Positions 46,138-55,140 of a stretch of 64,000 bases of DNA are shown piece by piece. The first letter of the stretch is position 1, and the number at the start of each line of letters is the position of its first letter. Source of the DNA: Lachnospiraceae bacterium. Lineage in GTDB: Bacteria; Bacillota; Clostridia; Lachnospirales; Lachnospiraceae. The stretch spans positions 62,001 to 126,000 of the forward strand of contig CAJTCL010000011.1 of assembly GCA_910575005.1 (NCBI GenBank). Direction: 5' to 3'. The translations under genes were made by a program, and so were the position numbers. The notes below the pieces were generated by a model that saw only the letters and a list, made by a program, of their open reading frames with translations, ran no database searches and was not told where the DNA came from.

Positions 46138-46898
46138 TAGATATTTCAATTACGATCGTAGCCTACAATGACGAAGTGGATGTGAGAAATGCGGTATGTT
46201 CTATCTTGGAGCATACCGCAGTGACAATTTCCAAGAAGATTTATATTGTAGACAACAGTACAAAAGAAAATACACTGTCTTTTCTTGCAAAAGAATATAA
46301 GGATGTGGATTATCAAAAACCAGAAAAAAATCTGGGGTTTGGGGGAGGGCATAATTATGTGCTCAATAACCTCAATTCCAAGTATCACGCAATTGTAAAT
46401 CCTGACATTCTCTTGACAGAGGACAGTTTTTTGACGTTGATGGGATTTCTGGAAAAAACTGGAGCAGGTATGGTGGTTCCCAGACTGACCGATGAGCAGG
46501 GAGAACTGCAGTCTGTATATCGGCGTGAGCCGACATTGTTGGATATGGCAATTCGTATGTTTTTTCCTTCTCTTTTTAAGAAGCGTCAATCGTACCATAC
46601 CATGCAGGATATGGATTATGGGAAACCATTTCGGGTGCCATTTGCACAGGGCAGTTTTCTGGTAATTCGTACAGAATTGTTTCGGGAGTTGGGAGGATTT
46701 GACAATCGTTATTTTATGTATATGGAAGATGTAGATCTTTGCAGGCAGGTAAATATAAAAAGCAGTCTCTGGTATTGCCCGAAAACTTCTGTGATCCATA
46801 AATGGGAACGAGGTTCACACAAAGATTGGAAGCTGTTAAAGCTTCATTTAACCTCTATGTTTCAATATTTCAGAAAATGGGGGTGGAGGCTGTGTTAG
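46134..46898 (+). CDS. Family 2 glycosyltransferase (rhamnosyltransferase-like)
   Basis: 254 residues. GT-A fold: ISITIVAYNDEVDVRNAVCS at the start, VDNSTKENT near 38, a NLGFGGGHNYVLN block near 63, NPDILLTEDSFLTL with the DxD-like site near 88, and FMYMEDVDLCRQ near 195. It resembles rhamnosyltransferases of O-antigen and capsule loci, but no rml genes are in the window, so the donor is open. It is coupled to the upstream sugar phosphotransferase and overlaps the next GT. Confidence 0.83.
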   Translation: MIDISITIVAYNDEVDVRNAVCSILEHTAVTISKKIYIVDNSTKENTLSFLAKEYKDVDYQKPEKNLGFGGGHNYVLNNLNSKYHAIVNPDILLTEDSFLTLMGFLEKTGAGMVVPRLTDEQGELQSVYRREPTLLDMAIRMFFPSLFKKRQSYHTMQDMDYGKPFRVPFAQGSFLVIRTELFRELGGFDNRYFMYMEDVDLCRQVNIKSSLWYCPKTSVIHKWERGSHKDWKLLKLHLTSMFQYFRKWGWRLC

Positions 46899-47641
46899 AG
46901 AAGAATGTCCGTGTCTCTGTGGCGATGGTAACATACAATGGCGCTGCGTATCTTCGTCAGCAGATGGATTCCATTTTGGGACAGTTGGGAGAGCAGGATG
47001 AATTGGTGGTTTCTGATGATGGTTCCAAAGATCATACAGTTTCAATTCTCAGAGAATATCAGAAGAAAGATTCCAGAATTCGTCTGCTTCAAGGGCCTGG
47101 TAGGGGGGTTAAGTGCAACATATCACATGCCCTGCAAAATACCAGAGGAAAATATATTTTTCTTGCCGATCAGGATGATATCTGGCTGTCGGGAAAAGTG
47201 GAACAGGTATTGCAGGCGTTTGAGAGGCAGAAGGCAGCCGTTGTGATTCATGACGCCAGAGTATTTGTTGGTGAGAACATTTCAGATGTTCTTATGGAAT
47301 CTTTTTTTGAGTTTCGAGGCGCTAAGCCTGGGGTATTAAAAAATATAATCAAGAACAGTTATATTGGCTGTTGTATGGCTTTTCGGAGGGAGTTGTTGGA
47401 GGTGGTTCTGCCAATCCCAGAGCAGATTGAAATGCATGATCAGTGGATTGGGATTCTAGGAGATTATTACATGGGAAAATCCTGTTTTTTGCCAGAGCCA
47501 TTATTGTTGTACCGCAGACATGAAAAGAACCAATCTGCAATGACACATTATGGATTTGGCAAAATGTTACGGAACCGTTTGGTGTTTTTGGGATGTTTTT
47601 CAAGAAGGATATTATTTCATCACCGTAATAGGAATGAGTAG
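46892..47641 (+). CDS. Family 2 glycosyltransferase
   Basis: About 249 residues from GTG 46892, 7 bases inside the upstream gene. GGGGGTGGAGG lies just before, with short spacing, and ATG 46877 is an alternative; the frame runs back to 46802, but that would give a long overlap. GT-A fold: VAMVTYNGAAYLRQQMDSIL, VVSDDGSKDHT near 45, FLADQDDIWLSGKV near 88 and a MHDQWIG block near 190. Similar to alpha-1,3-rhamnosyltransferases of Gram-positive wall polysaccharides. Third gene of the 44722 operon. Confidence 0.82.
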   Translation: MLEKNVRVSVAMVTYNGAAYLRQQMDSILGQLGEQDELVVSDDGSKDHTVSILREYQKKDSRIRLLQGPGRGVKCNISHALQNTRGKYIFLADQDDIWLSGKVEQVLQAFERQKAAVVIHDARVFVGENISDVLMESFFEFRGAKPGVLKNIIKNSYIGCCMAFRRELLEVVLPIPEQIEMHDQWIGILGDYYMGKSCFLPEPLLLYRRHEKNQSAMTHYGFGKMLRNRLVFLGCFSRRILFHHRNRNE

Positions 47642-47676
47642 TTATGATATTTTTGTAGAAATGAAGAAAATAATGG

Positions 47677-47705
47677 TTGATAAATGACAAGAAATATTAT
47701 AATAT
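47677..47705 (+). promoter_or_regulatory. Sigma-A promoter for LCP-glmS operon
   Basis: TTGATA at 47677-47682, a 17-base spacer and TAATAT at 47700-47705, about 74 bases before ATG 47779. Confidence 0.65.
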
Positions 47706-47778
47706 TAGTCATAAGTGTGTAATATTTATAAAATATATCAGTAATAAACTAGAAATAATCAACGGGTAGGGTGAAGGT

Positions 47779-48909
47779 ATGGCAAGAAAACAGGATGGAA
47801 ATGAGAATACAGCAAACAAGAAAGCCAAAAAAGCAAAAAAAATCAGGAGAAGAATTTTTTTAGTATGTGCGGAGCTATTGTTGCTTGGCGGTGTTGTGGC
47901 GTGGCTATGGACTGATTCTAAGATGGACAAGATTACCACCGATGACACTTTTCATGCAAAAGAGGTGAAAAATATTGAGCTCACGAAAGAGACACAGGAT
48001 GTTTTGGGTGGATATACAACATTTGCTTTGTTTGGATTGGACAACCGGGATGAAAGCACTTACAACAGTGGTAATTCAGATGTTATTATGGTGGCAAGGA
48101 TTGATAATAAGACCAAGGAAGTGCGTTTAGTGTCAGTGTATCGCGATACATTTTTGAAGATGGCAGATTTGGACAATACAGAGGCTTACAGTAAGGCCAA
48201 TGCAGCCTATGCAGTGGGCGGGCCTAAGCAGGCAGTTCGTATGTTAAATACAAATTTGGATTTGGATATTCAGGACTATGTTTCTTTTGATTTTAGTGCA
48301 GTGGCAGAGGCTGTGGATATTTTAGGCGGCGTGGAAGTAGAAGTGACGCCGGAGGAAGCAGGGCACCTAAATAATTATTGTATTGAGACTTCCAAGGTGA
48401 CAGGCAAGAGTTATGAACCGCTTCCAGAGATTGCTGAGACAAAGAGTTACACATTGAATGGTGTTCAGGCAGTTTCCTATGGGCGAATCCGTTATACATT
48501 GGGGGATGATTTTAAGAGGACGGAACGTCAAAGGCTTGTGCTGAATAAAATGGTAGAAAAGGCATTAAATTCTGATGCTGTAACGATCAATAAATTGATC
48601 GACGCAGTATTCCCCAAGATTCAGACCAGTCTGGGTAAGGCAGAGTTGCTTTCTATGGCTATGGATGCATTTAATTATAAAATGGGAGAGAATGCGGGAT
48701 TTCCATTTGATTTTCGCAATGTGGTAGTGGATATTGCTTATCAGAAGGAAGATGCTGACTGTGTAATTCCGGCAGATCTGGCAAGCAATGTCAAACAGCT
48801 TCATGATTTTTTATACGGGACAACAAGTTATACTGTGACAGAGAGCGTGCAGAGCATCAGTGATGAGATGGAATACAGGACTGGCGTGGCTGGGGAGAGC
48901 AGTGAATAG
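47779..48909 (+). CDS. LytR-CpsA-Psr (LCP) family protein, second copy
   Basis: 376 residues, ATG 47779 after AGGGTGAAGGT. Lys-rich cytoplasmic tail, one helix at about 33-52, LCP domain with FGLDNRDESTYNSGNSDVIM, SVYRDTFLKM, NAAYAVGGPKQAVRML and RIRYTLGDDFKRTERQR. It is clearly paralogous to the LCP protein at 32349. Likely role: attaching wall glycopolymers to peptidoglycan. It is co-transcribed with glmS, 14 bases downstream, linking polymer attachment with UDP-GlcNAc supply. Confidence 0.9.
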   Translation: MARKQDGNENTANKKAKKAKKIRRRIFLVCAELLLLGGVVAWLWTDSKMDKITTDDTFHAKEVKNIELTKETQDVLGGYTTFALFGLDNRDESTYNSGNSDVIMVARIDNKTKEVRLVSVYRDTFLKMADLDNTEAYSKANAAYAVGGPKQAVRMLNTNLDLDIQDYVSFDFSAVAEAVDILGGVEVEVTPEEAGHLNNYCIETSKVTGKSYEPLPEIAETKSYTLNGVQAVSYGRIRYTLGDDFKRTERQRLVLNKMVEKALNSDAVTINKLIDAVFPKIQTSLGKAELLSMAMDAFNYKMGENAGFPFDFRNVVVDIAYQKEDADCVIPADLASNVKQLHDFLYGTTSYTVTESVQSISDEMEYRTGVAGESSE

Positions 48910-48923
48910 CAGGAGGACAGAAT

Positions 48924-50750
48924 ATGTGCGGAATCGTAGGTTATATTGGAGTATCACAGGCAGCGCCGATTTTGCTGGATGGATTGTCAAAATTGGAATA
49001 CAGAGGATATGATTCAGCTGGAATTGCGGTTTATGATGGGGAAAATATTAAGGTACAAAAGGCAATTGGGCGGCTGAAAGTGCTTAGTGAGCAGACTCAT
49101 GATGGTGCTACTATGACAGGCATGGCCGGAATTGGCCATACTCGTTGGGCTACACATGGTGCTCCATCCAACCAAAATGCCCATCCTCATTTTAATCAGG
49201 AGGAGACCATTGCTGTTGTACATAATGGTATTATTGAAAATTATCTGAAGCTCAAAAAACATCTGGAGGGAAAAGGTTATCAGTTTGTGTCAGATACAGA
49301 TACAGAGGTAGTGGTTCATCTTTTGGACTATTATTATAAGGGGGATCCAATCGAGGCGATTACTAGAGTGATGCATCGTGTGGAGGGTTCTTATGCCCTG
49401 GGGATCATGTTCAAGGCCCATCCAGGGATTTTGTATGCGGTGCGAAAGGATAGTCCTCTGATTGTAGGTCATGGCAAGGACGGCAATTTAATTGCTTCTG
49501 ATGTGCCGGCAGTCCTTAAATATACCCGCAATGTATATTTTATTCAAAATGAGGAAATTGCTGTTCTATCAGAAGAGGATATTTCTTTCTACAATGTTGA
49601 TGGCGAGGAGATAACAAAGGAATCTACCACGATTGATTGGGATATTAATGCCGCAGAAAAAGGCGGATATGAGCATTTCATGTTAAAAGAAATGTATGAG
49701 CAGCCACAGACAGTCAGAGATACGCTCAATCCTCGAATTAAGGATGGTACGATAGATATTGAAGAGCTTGGCATGTCTGAGGATGAGATTTGCAGAATCC
49801 GCAAGATACATATTGTTGCCTGTGGTTCGGCGTATCATACAGGAGTAACTGCCAAATATGTATTTGAAGGGATTGCGCGGATTCCAGTGGAGGTAGATCT
49901 GGCCTCAGAATTTCGTTATCGGAATCCAATTTTGCAGCAGGATGAACTGGTGATTATCATCAGTCAGTCCGGCGAGACAGCGGATTCTTTGGCTGCACTG
50001 CGGGAAGCTAAAAACAGAGGCATTAAGACTTTGGGTATTGTCAATGTGGTGGGAAGTTCGATTGCCAGGGAAGCTGACAAAGTGATGTATACCTGGGCAG
50101 GGCCGGAGATCGCGGTAGCCACCACCAAAGCATACAGTGCTCAGTTAGTGGCAGAATATCTGTTAGCTATTAAATTTGCGCAGATTCGAGGAGAGATTAC
50201 TGACACAGAGGTTGCCTCATATCTCAAAGATTTGCAGAAACTGCCAGAACAGATAGAGATGCTTTTGAGCAATAAGGAAAAGATTCAGCATTTTGCAAAT
50301 CGTTATATCTCTGCAAAAGATGTGTTTTTTGTGGGACGTGGCTTGGACTATGCAATTTCTATGGAAGGTTCTCTGAAGTTAAAAGAGATTTCCTATATCC
50401 ATTCTGAGGCATATGCGGCAGGCGAATTAAAACATGGCACGATTTCTCTGATTGAGGAAGGGACATTAGTTGCAGCAGTTGTGACACAGGAAGCACTTTA
50501 TAAGAAGACAATCAGCAATATTGTAGAGCTTACCAGCAGAGGCGCTTTTGTGCTTGCTGTCACGAATACTGGAAATACAGAGATTGAGAAAGCCGCGGAT
50601 TATGTGATTTATATTCCACAGACAAATCGATGGTTTACAAATTCCCTGGCCATTATTCCGCTGCAGCTTTTCAGTTATTATGTTTCGGTTGGCAAGGGCT
50701 GTGATGTAGATAAACCACGTAATCTTGCAAAATCTGTGACTGTGGAGTAA
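48924..50750 (+). CDS. glmS: Glutamine-fructose-6-phosphate aminotransferase (isomerising)
   Basis: 608 residues, full length. N-terminal class II glutamine amidotransferase with the nucleophile Cys directly after Met (MCGIVGYIG) and GHTRWATHG near 72. Two SIS sugar-isomerase domains follow, with CGSAYHTG near 300, SQSGETADSLAALREA near 347 and a C-terminal KPRNLAKSVTVE. It makes glucosamine-6-phosphate, the entry to UDP-GlcNAc for peptidoglycan and for the sugars made in this window. GGAGGACAGAAT precedes the ATG. The 14-base gap to the LCP gene leaves no room for a glmS ribozyme. Confidence 0.96.
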   Translation: MCGIVGYIGVSQAAPILLDGLSKLEYRGYDSAGIAVYDGENIKVQKAIGRLKVLSEQTHDGATMTGMAGIGHTRWATHGAPSNQNAHPHFNQEETIAVVHNGIIENYLKLKKHLEGKGYQFVSDTDTEVVVHLLDYYYKGDPIEAITRVMHRVEGSYALGIMFKAHPGILYAVRKDSPLIVGHGKDGNLIASDVPAVLKYTRNVYFIQNEEIAVLSEEDISFYNVDGEEITKESTTIDWDINAAEKGGYEHFMLKEMYEQPQTVRDTLNPRIKDGTIDIEELGMSEDEICRIRKIHIVACGSAYHTGVTAKYVFEGIARIPVEVDLASEFRYRNPILQQDELVIIISQSGETADSLAALREAKNRGIKTLGIVNVVGSSIAREADKVMYTWAGPEIAVATTKAYSAQLVAEYLLAIKFAQIRGEITDTEVASYLKDLQKLPEQIEMLLSNKEKIQHFANRYISAKDVFFVGRGLDYAISMEGSLKLKEISYIHSEAYAAGELKHGTISLIEEGTLVAAVVTQEALYKKTISNIVELTSRGAFVLAVTNTGNTEIEKAADYVIYIPQTNRWFTNSLAIIPLQLFSYYVSVGKGCDVDKPRNLAKSVTVE

Positions 50751-51003
50751 ACTTGATCTTGGAAATGTGTAAGATCAGACAACAGATAGATTGGTAGCTA
50801 TTACAAAGACAGTATGTTTCCTGTTGCTATAATAAAATCGTATACCATTAAGAGGGGTTGTTGTAAAATGCAGCTTATATACAATATATGGATGGGATTC
50901 TTGCGTTTTAAATGCCATATTTTGTATATATTAGCTATTTTGCGGCACCCTTTTTGTGATAGAAGATTACGATCAATTGCAGTGGGTAAATTTGTTTTTA
51001 CAG
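50751..51003 (+). other. Intergenic stretch with a short hairpin, no recognised gene
   Basis: TGATCTT (50754-50760) pairs with AAGATCA (50771-50777) around 10 bases, just after glmS, without a T run. The remainder is AT-rich, with two overlapping short frames on opposite strands that match nothing I know. It is probably decayed sequence next to the truncated regulator. Confidence 0.5.
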
Positions 51004-51846
51004 TTATGATTTGCAATAATGTTGATGTAATTCATATATTTTTTGTTTTATAAGTTCTATTAGTTCCAAAGGCTCCAATACAGTGGCATTGTTCCCAAAC
51101 GGCAAGATATAATCGGCAACCCATGCTAAAGACGCATGATTTATTTCCATGTCGATTATCCCATCGCCTGCTGCAAATATTTTTAATCCGGTTGCCAGTA
51201 AACATTCACTTTCACAGCGTTTTACACCTATATCCGTCAGTTGGATTTTCAGGTGGTAGTCGTTTTTAATCTCTGTTTTTTCAAGATATTCTTGAATAGA
51301 TGCGGGGATAGGATATGTTCCTTTTGGATAGGGTTTTTCTGTTAAGATTTCCTTGATACGGTCAACGCGGAACACTCTGATTTGATTTGCTGTTGTGCAG
51401 TAGGCGGGACAATACCAAAGGCCATTCATGGCATATAAGCCGATCGGTATAATTGTGCGCGTATTTTCGGAATATGTTGAGGAATATCGGATCGTTACAG
51501 CGTGATGGTTTATGACTACAAGAAACATTGATTTAAGCAAGGGTGAATCACAATGCCTGTCTGGAATCCAGAATACGATTTTGTTTTGAATCTGTGTGAT
51601 ACTGTTTTGCACATCTAATGGCAGACAATTCAAAAATTTTTTCAGGACGGATATTGTTTCCTGTTCAAAAGGTAAGTCACGATAATATTGCAAGGCTTGA
51701 CAGGCAAAGAATATGGCTTCTGCTTCATTTTCTGAAAAAGCAATCGGCGGTAAAATACATTCTTTCAAAATATGATACCCACCCGCCGCCCCAACTTCAG
51801 AATAAAGAGGAAAGCCAGCTTGTTCTAATTCTTGCAGATCACGCAA
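51004..51846 (-). pseudogene. WYL-domain transcriptional regulator lacking its HTH (truncated)
   Basis: 280 residues from a TTG at 51846 on the minus strand. It begins in the middle of the usual YafY-type HTH (RDLQELEQAGFPLYSEVGAAGGYHI is normally preceded by about 40 residues with helix-turn-helix). Codon TGA lies two codons upstream in frame, and no HTH sequence is found on the minus strand beyond it. The WYL ligand-binding domain (about 140-210) and C-terminal extension are intact. Such regulators bind DNA through the HTH, so this copy is probably non-functional. The + strand gene starting at 51866 occupies the place of the missing 5' end, so a deletion or rearrangement is likely. Confidence 0.75.
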
Positions 51847-51865
51847 ATATCATATGGAAAAGTTG

Positions 51866-52153
51866 ATGTACATAATGATGATTGAGAAAAGCAAGACCTA
51901 TCATAAAATGACAAAACAAGTAGTGATAGAACATGTTGAGAACATAAGAAAATTAGATGATGATGGAAAGCTGGAAATCTGTGGTGTCTTTAAAGGCTAT
52001 CCAGGCATGGCAGGTATGTATATCCTAAAAACAGAAAGCCGAAAAGAGGCGGAAGAAATTTGCAATACAGAGCCTTTGGTTGTGGGAGGATATGCAACCT
52101 ATAAATTAGTCGGTTTACAGATTGCAAATCGGGAAAACAATTACTTATTGTAA
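51866..52153 (+). CDS. YciI-like (YCII-related) small protein
   Basis: 95 residues from ATG 51866 (ATG 51854 also in frame), with GGAAAAG upstream. Start MYIMMIEKSKTYHKMTKQ, then HVENIRKLDDDGKLEICGVF and GMYILKTESRKEAEEICNTE with PLVVGGYATYKL: the ferredoxin-like alpha/beta plan of YCII-related proteins (about 95 residues), whose role is undefined. It is divergent from the truncated WYL regulator with a 19-base gap. Confidence 0.65.
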   Translation: MYIMMIEKSKTYHKMTKQVVIEHVENIRKLDDDGKLEICGVFKGYPGMAGMYILKTESRKEAEEICNTEPLVVGGYATYKLVGLQIANRENNYLL

Positions 52154-52272
52154 TTGAAAAAACACGGTTTTTTAAAATATTAGTCACAGATTTATCACAA
52201 ATATTCCGTAAACTGCTTATTAGAAACAAAGAGAAAATAAAACAAAAGCATAAACGGAAGGAGTTATTGATT

Positions 52273-54090
52273 ATGGATAATAGATTTAATGATTATAATA
52301 ATGAGAACAATTTTGATAACACAAACAATATGGAGAATAACAACAATATGGGAACTGTTGTGGAAAATAACAGTAATATGGGAACTGTTGTGGAAAACAA
52401 TCATATGAGTAACGCTGTAGAGAGCAGCAATTCAAATGATGTTGGTGCAGCTAATAGTGCTAATTCAGAATCCGTTACAAGTACTGGAGCTTCCGGCGCA
52501 ATCTATTCCTACAGTTATATGAATCATAATAATCAGGAGCGCAATCCTAATTATTATGAGAGAAAGGAAGAAGAGAGCAGCACACAAAGAACATATACAA
52601 CAGGGAGCTATGGCACAACACAAAATCAGAGTTATACAGGTGCAGAAACGGCAGGCCAGAATAATTCCCATATGCCAAATTTCAATCAGGCAGATATGAA
52701 TCAGCAGGCTTATACAGAGGGAAATACAGAAAATCAGGAAGATGTAAGAAGGGCAAGATTTTATCAATCTACCAATCAGAGCAATCCTACTGGGACTGAT
52801 AATGCATCTTCTGACCATACAAAAGGAAATTTTGGGAAAAAGAAAAAACAGAAAATGTCTGGCATGAAGAAACAGCATGGATTTGGGATGATGGTCATAA
52901 AATGTGCGGCGCTTGCTTTGGTATTCGGTTTGGTGTCTGGCACTGTATTTTATGGAACAGGAATGGCTTTTGAGCATACAGTGGGCGTGAATAAGTCATC
53001 CGCAGAATTGACATCTGAAGGTACTGGAAGCAATCAGAAAGCAGTACCAAATGGCGGCAGTCTGTCAGCTACTAATGTCAGTACAGCAACGACAGTGACA
53101 GATGTATCTGATATTGTGGAAAATGTTATGCCCTCTATTGTCTCAATTACCAATATGGGACAGATGGAAGCAGATTTCTTTGGACGGACATTTCAGCAGG
53201 AGACTTCCAGTGCTGGGAGCGGAATTATTATGGGGCAGACAGATGATGAGATTTACATTGCCACCAATAACCATGTGGTTGCCAATTCCAATCAGCTTAC
53301 TGTGAATTTTATTGATGATCAGCAGGTGACAGCAGAGATCAAAGGAACAGATGCCAGCACAGACTTAGCTGTACTTGCTGTAAAAGTAAAAGATATTCCA
53401 AGCGATACCATGAAGAAGATTAAAGTTGCAACTGTTGGTAATTCGGATGATATCAAGGTGGGGCAGTCAGTAGTGGCAATTGGAAATGCTTTGGGCTATG
53501 GACAATCTGTTACCACAGGTGTGATCAGTGCCGTTGATCGTGAGGTGACAGTACAGGATGAGACTACTGGAGCTTCTATTACCAATGATTTGCTGCAGAC
53601 AGACGCGGCAATCAATCCTGGAAACAGTGGAGGAGCTTTGCTGAATATGAATGGTGAGGTTGTGGGAATTAATTCTGTCAAATATTCTGATACTCAGGTG
53701 GAAGGCATGGGTTATTCCATTCCTATTTCTGCAGCAGAGCCGATTATCAATGATTTGATTACCAGAGAGGTAGTAGATGAGTCCAATTCCGCATTCTTAG
53801 GTGTGGCAGGTCAGGATGTCACAGCAGAAGTGTCACAGAGTTTTGGAATGCCAGAAGGCTTATATATTACTATGGTGACAGAGAATAGCGCTGCGGCACA
53901 GGCAGGGATTAAGAACGGTGATGTAATTACAGAATTTGATGGAAGAAAGATAAAATCTATGGATAGTCTGCAAGAGATTATGCAGTATTATGCGGCAGGC
54001 TCTGAGGTGGAAGTGACATTGCAAATCAATGAAAATGGAGAGTGGAAGGAGCAGAAAGTAACAGTTACACTTGGCAGGAAGAACAAATAA
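52273..54090 (+). CDS. HtrA/DegP-like membrane serine protease with PDZ
   Basis: 605 residues from ATG 52273, with AAGGAG 10 bases upstream; TTG 52267 is also possible. A long Asn/Gln/Ser-rich cytoplasmic region (about 1-195), a basic patch (GKKKKQKMSGMKKQ), one helix at about 205-230, then a trypsin-like domain with triad H334 (ATNNHVV), D364 (STDLAVL) and S452 (PGNSGGALL), and a PDZ domain at about 510-600 (SAAAQAGIKNGDVITEF). It degrades or refolds damaged proteins outside the membrane. The unusual cytoplasmic part contains tandem repeats (52336-52395). Confidence 0.92.
   Translation: MDNRFNDYNNENNFDNTNNMENNNNMGTVVENNSNMGTVVENNHMSNAVESSNSNDVGAANSANSESVTSTGASGAIYSYSYMNHNNQERNPNYYERKEEESSTQRTYTTGSYGTTQNQSYTGAETAGQNNSHMPNFNQADMNQQAYTEGNTENQEDVRRARFYQSTNQSNPTGTDNASSDHTKGNFGKKKKQKMSGMKKQHGFGMMVIKCAALALVFGLVSGTVFYGTGMAFEHTVGVNKSSAELTSEGTGSNQKAVPNGGSLSATNVSTATTVTDVSDIVENVMPSIVSITNMGQMEADFFGRTFQQETSSAGSGIIMGQTDDEIYIATNNHVVANSNQLTVNFIDDQQVTAEIKGTDASTDLAVLAVKVKDIPSDTMKKIKVATVGNSDDIKVGQSVVAIGNALGYGQSVTTGVISAVDREVTVQDETTGASITNDLLQTDAAINPGNSGGALLNMNGEVVGINSVKYSDTQVEGMGYSIPISAAEPIINDLITREVVDESNSAFLGVAGQDVTAEVSQSFGMPEGLYITMVTENSAAAQAGIKNGDVITEFDGRKIKSMDSLQEIMQYYAAGSEVEVTLQINENGEWKEQKVTVTLGRKNK
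52336..52395 (+). repeat. Tandem 30-bp coding repeat in htrA-like gene
   Basis: Two 30-base units (52336-52365 and 52366-52395), 28 of 30 identical, encode NNNNMGTVVE and NNSNMGTVVE; a third, diverged unit follows. They lie in the low-complexity cytoplasmic region. Confidence 0.85.
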
Positions 54091-54139
54091 TTTTTTCTTT
54101 TAAAATTCCCTGAAATATGGTAGGATAGAAATAAATCGA

Positions 54140-54172
54140 GACGCCAATCCGGATTATGTCTGGATTGGCGTC
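54140..54172 (+). other. Perfect 11-bp hairpin upstream of carbamate kinase
   Basis: GACGCCAATCC (54140-54150) pairs exactly with GGATTGGCGTC (54162-54172) around an 11-base loop. CTATATAT follows instead of a T run, and the carbamate kinase ribosome site is 11 bases further on. It may be a weak terminator for the protease gene or a leader structure. Confidence 0.6.
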
Positions 54173-54195
54173 CTATATATATGGAGGGATTTTTT

Positions 54196-55128
54196 ATGAG
54201 GAAGAAGAAAATCGTAATTGCTTTAGGACATGATGCGTTGGGAACCACACTGCCAGAACAGAAAAGCGCAACAAAGAGAACGGCAAAAGCAGTGGCTGAT
54301 TTTATAAAAGATGATTATCAGGTTGTGATTTCTCACAGTAATGGTCCTCAGGTTGGAATGATTCATACTGCTATGGCTGAGTTTTGCCGTATTTACCCAG
54401 AGTATACGGCGACACCGATGTCTGTCTGTTCTGCAATGAGCCAGGGATATATCGGTTATGACCTTCAGAATGCCATTCGCACAGAACTTTTAAATCGTGG
54501 TATTTACAAACCAGTTTCTACAATTTTGACCCAGGTATCAGTAGACCCCTATGATGATGCATTTTATCATCCCACCAAAGTGATCGGACGTATTATGACC
54601 GAGGAGGAAGCGGAGGCAGAGGAAAAGAAGGGCAATCATGTGGTTAAGACCAAGGAGGGCTATCGCCGAATTGTGGCTGCTCCTAAGCCAGTGGATGTTG
54701 TGGAAATTGATGCGATTCGAGCTCTGCTAGATGCAGATCAGATTGTGATTGCCTGCGGCGGTGGTGGGATTCCGGTGCTGGCACAGGGTAATAATTTAAA
54801 AGGAGCCAGTGCAGTGATCGAGAAGGATTCAGCAGCCGGAAAGCTGGCAGATCTGGTGGATGCAGATCGTCTGGTCATTTTAACAGGCGTAGAGAAGGTA
54901 TGTTTGAATTTTGGTAAGGAAAATGAACAAAAGATAGATGAGATGACAATATCTGAGGCCAAGAAGTATATGCAGGAGGGACAATTTGAGGCTGGTACAA
55001 TGCTTCCCAAGATTGAGACAGCGATTGAGTTTATTGGAAATTCTGCGGTACGCAGTGTTCTGATTACGAAGTTGGATGTCTCAAAAGAAGACAGCATGGG
55101 CACTGATGGCACTGTGATTCACAAGTAA
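54196..55128 (+). CDS. arcC: Carbamate kinase
   Basis: 310 residues from ATG 54196, with GGAGGG at 54183-54188; ATG 54181 precedes that site. Amino-acid kinase fold: KKIVIALGHDALG at the start (the second G/N is H-D here), SHSNGPQVGMIHTAMAEF near 45, PVLAQGNNLKG near 195, IEKDSAAGKLADLVDAD near 215 and LPKIETAIEFI near 275. It makes ATP from carbamoyl phosphate and ADP in the cytoplasm, or the reverse. No arginine deiminase or ornithine transcarbamylase gene is nearby, so its pathway here is unclear. It is followed 12 bases later by pyruvate kinase. Confidence 0.9.
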   Translation: MRKKKIVIALGHDALGTTLPEQKSATKRTAKAVADFIKDDYQVVISHSNGPQVGMIHTAMAEFCRIYPEYTATPMSVCSAMSQGYIGYDLQNAIRTELLNRGIYKPVSTILTQVSVDPYDDAFYHPTKVIGRIMTEEEAEAEEKKGNHVVKTKEGYRRIVAAPKPVDVVEIDAIRALLDADQIVIACGGGGIPVLAQGNNLKGASAVIEKDSAAGKLADLVDADRLVILTGVEKVCLNFGKENEQKIDEMTISEAKKYMQEGQFEAGTMLPKIETAIEFIGNSAVRSVLITKLDVSKEDSMGTDGTVIHK

Positions 55129-55140
55129 ATAGGAGAGTGT

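Noticed and set aside
46802-46891. Extended N-terminus for the third GT2 gene (start 46802)
   Set aside because: Would overlap the upstream gene by 97 bases and adds residues outside the GT-A fold; GTG 46892 or ATG 46877 is more likely.
48870-48923. glmS ribozyme upstream of glmS
   Set aside because: Only 14 bases of intergenic sequence and no ribozyme-like core.
50801-51053. Short frames on both strands after glmS
   Set aside because: They overlap each other, have no ribosome site or recognisable motif, and lie in a decayed patch; not reported as genes.
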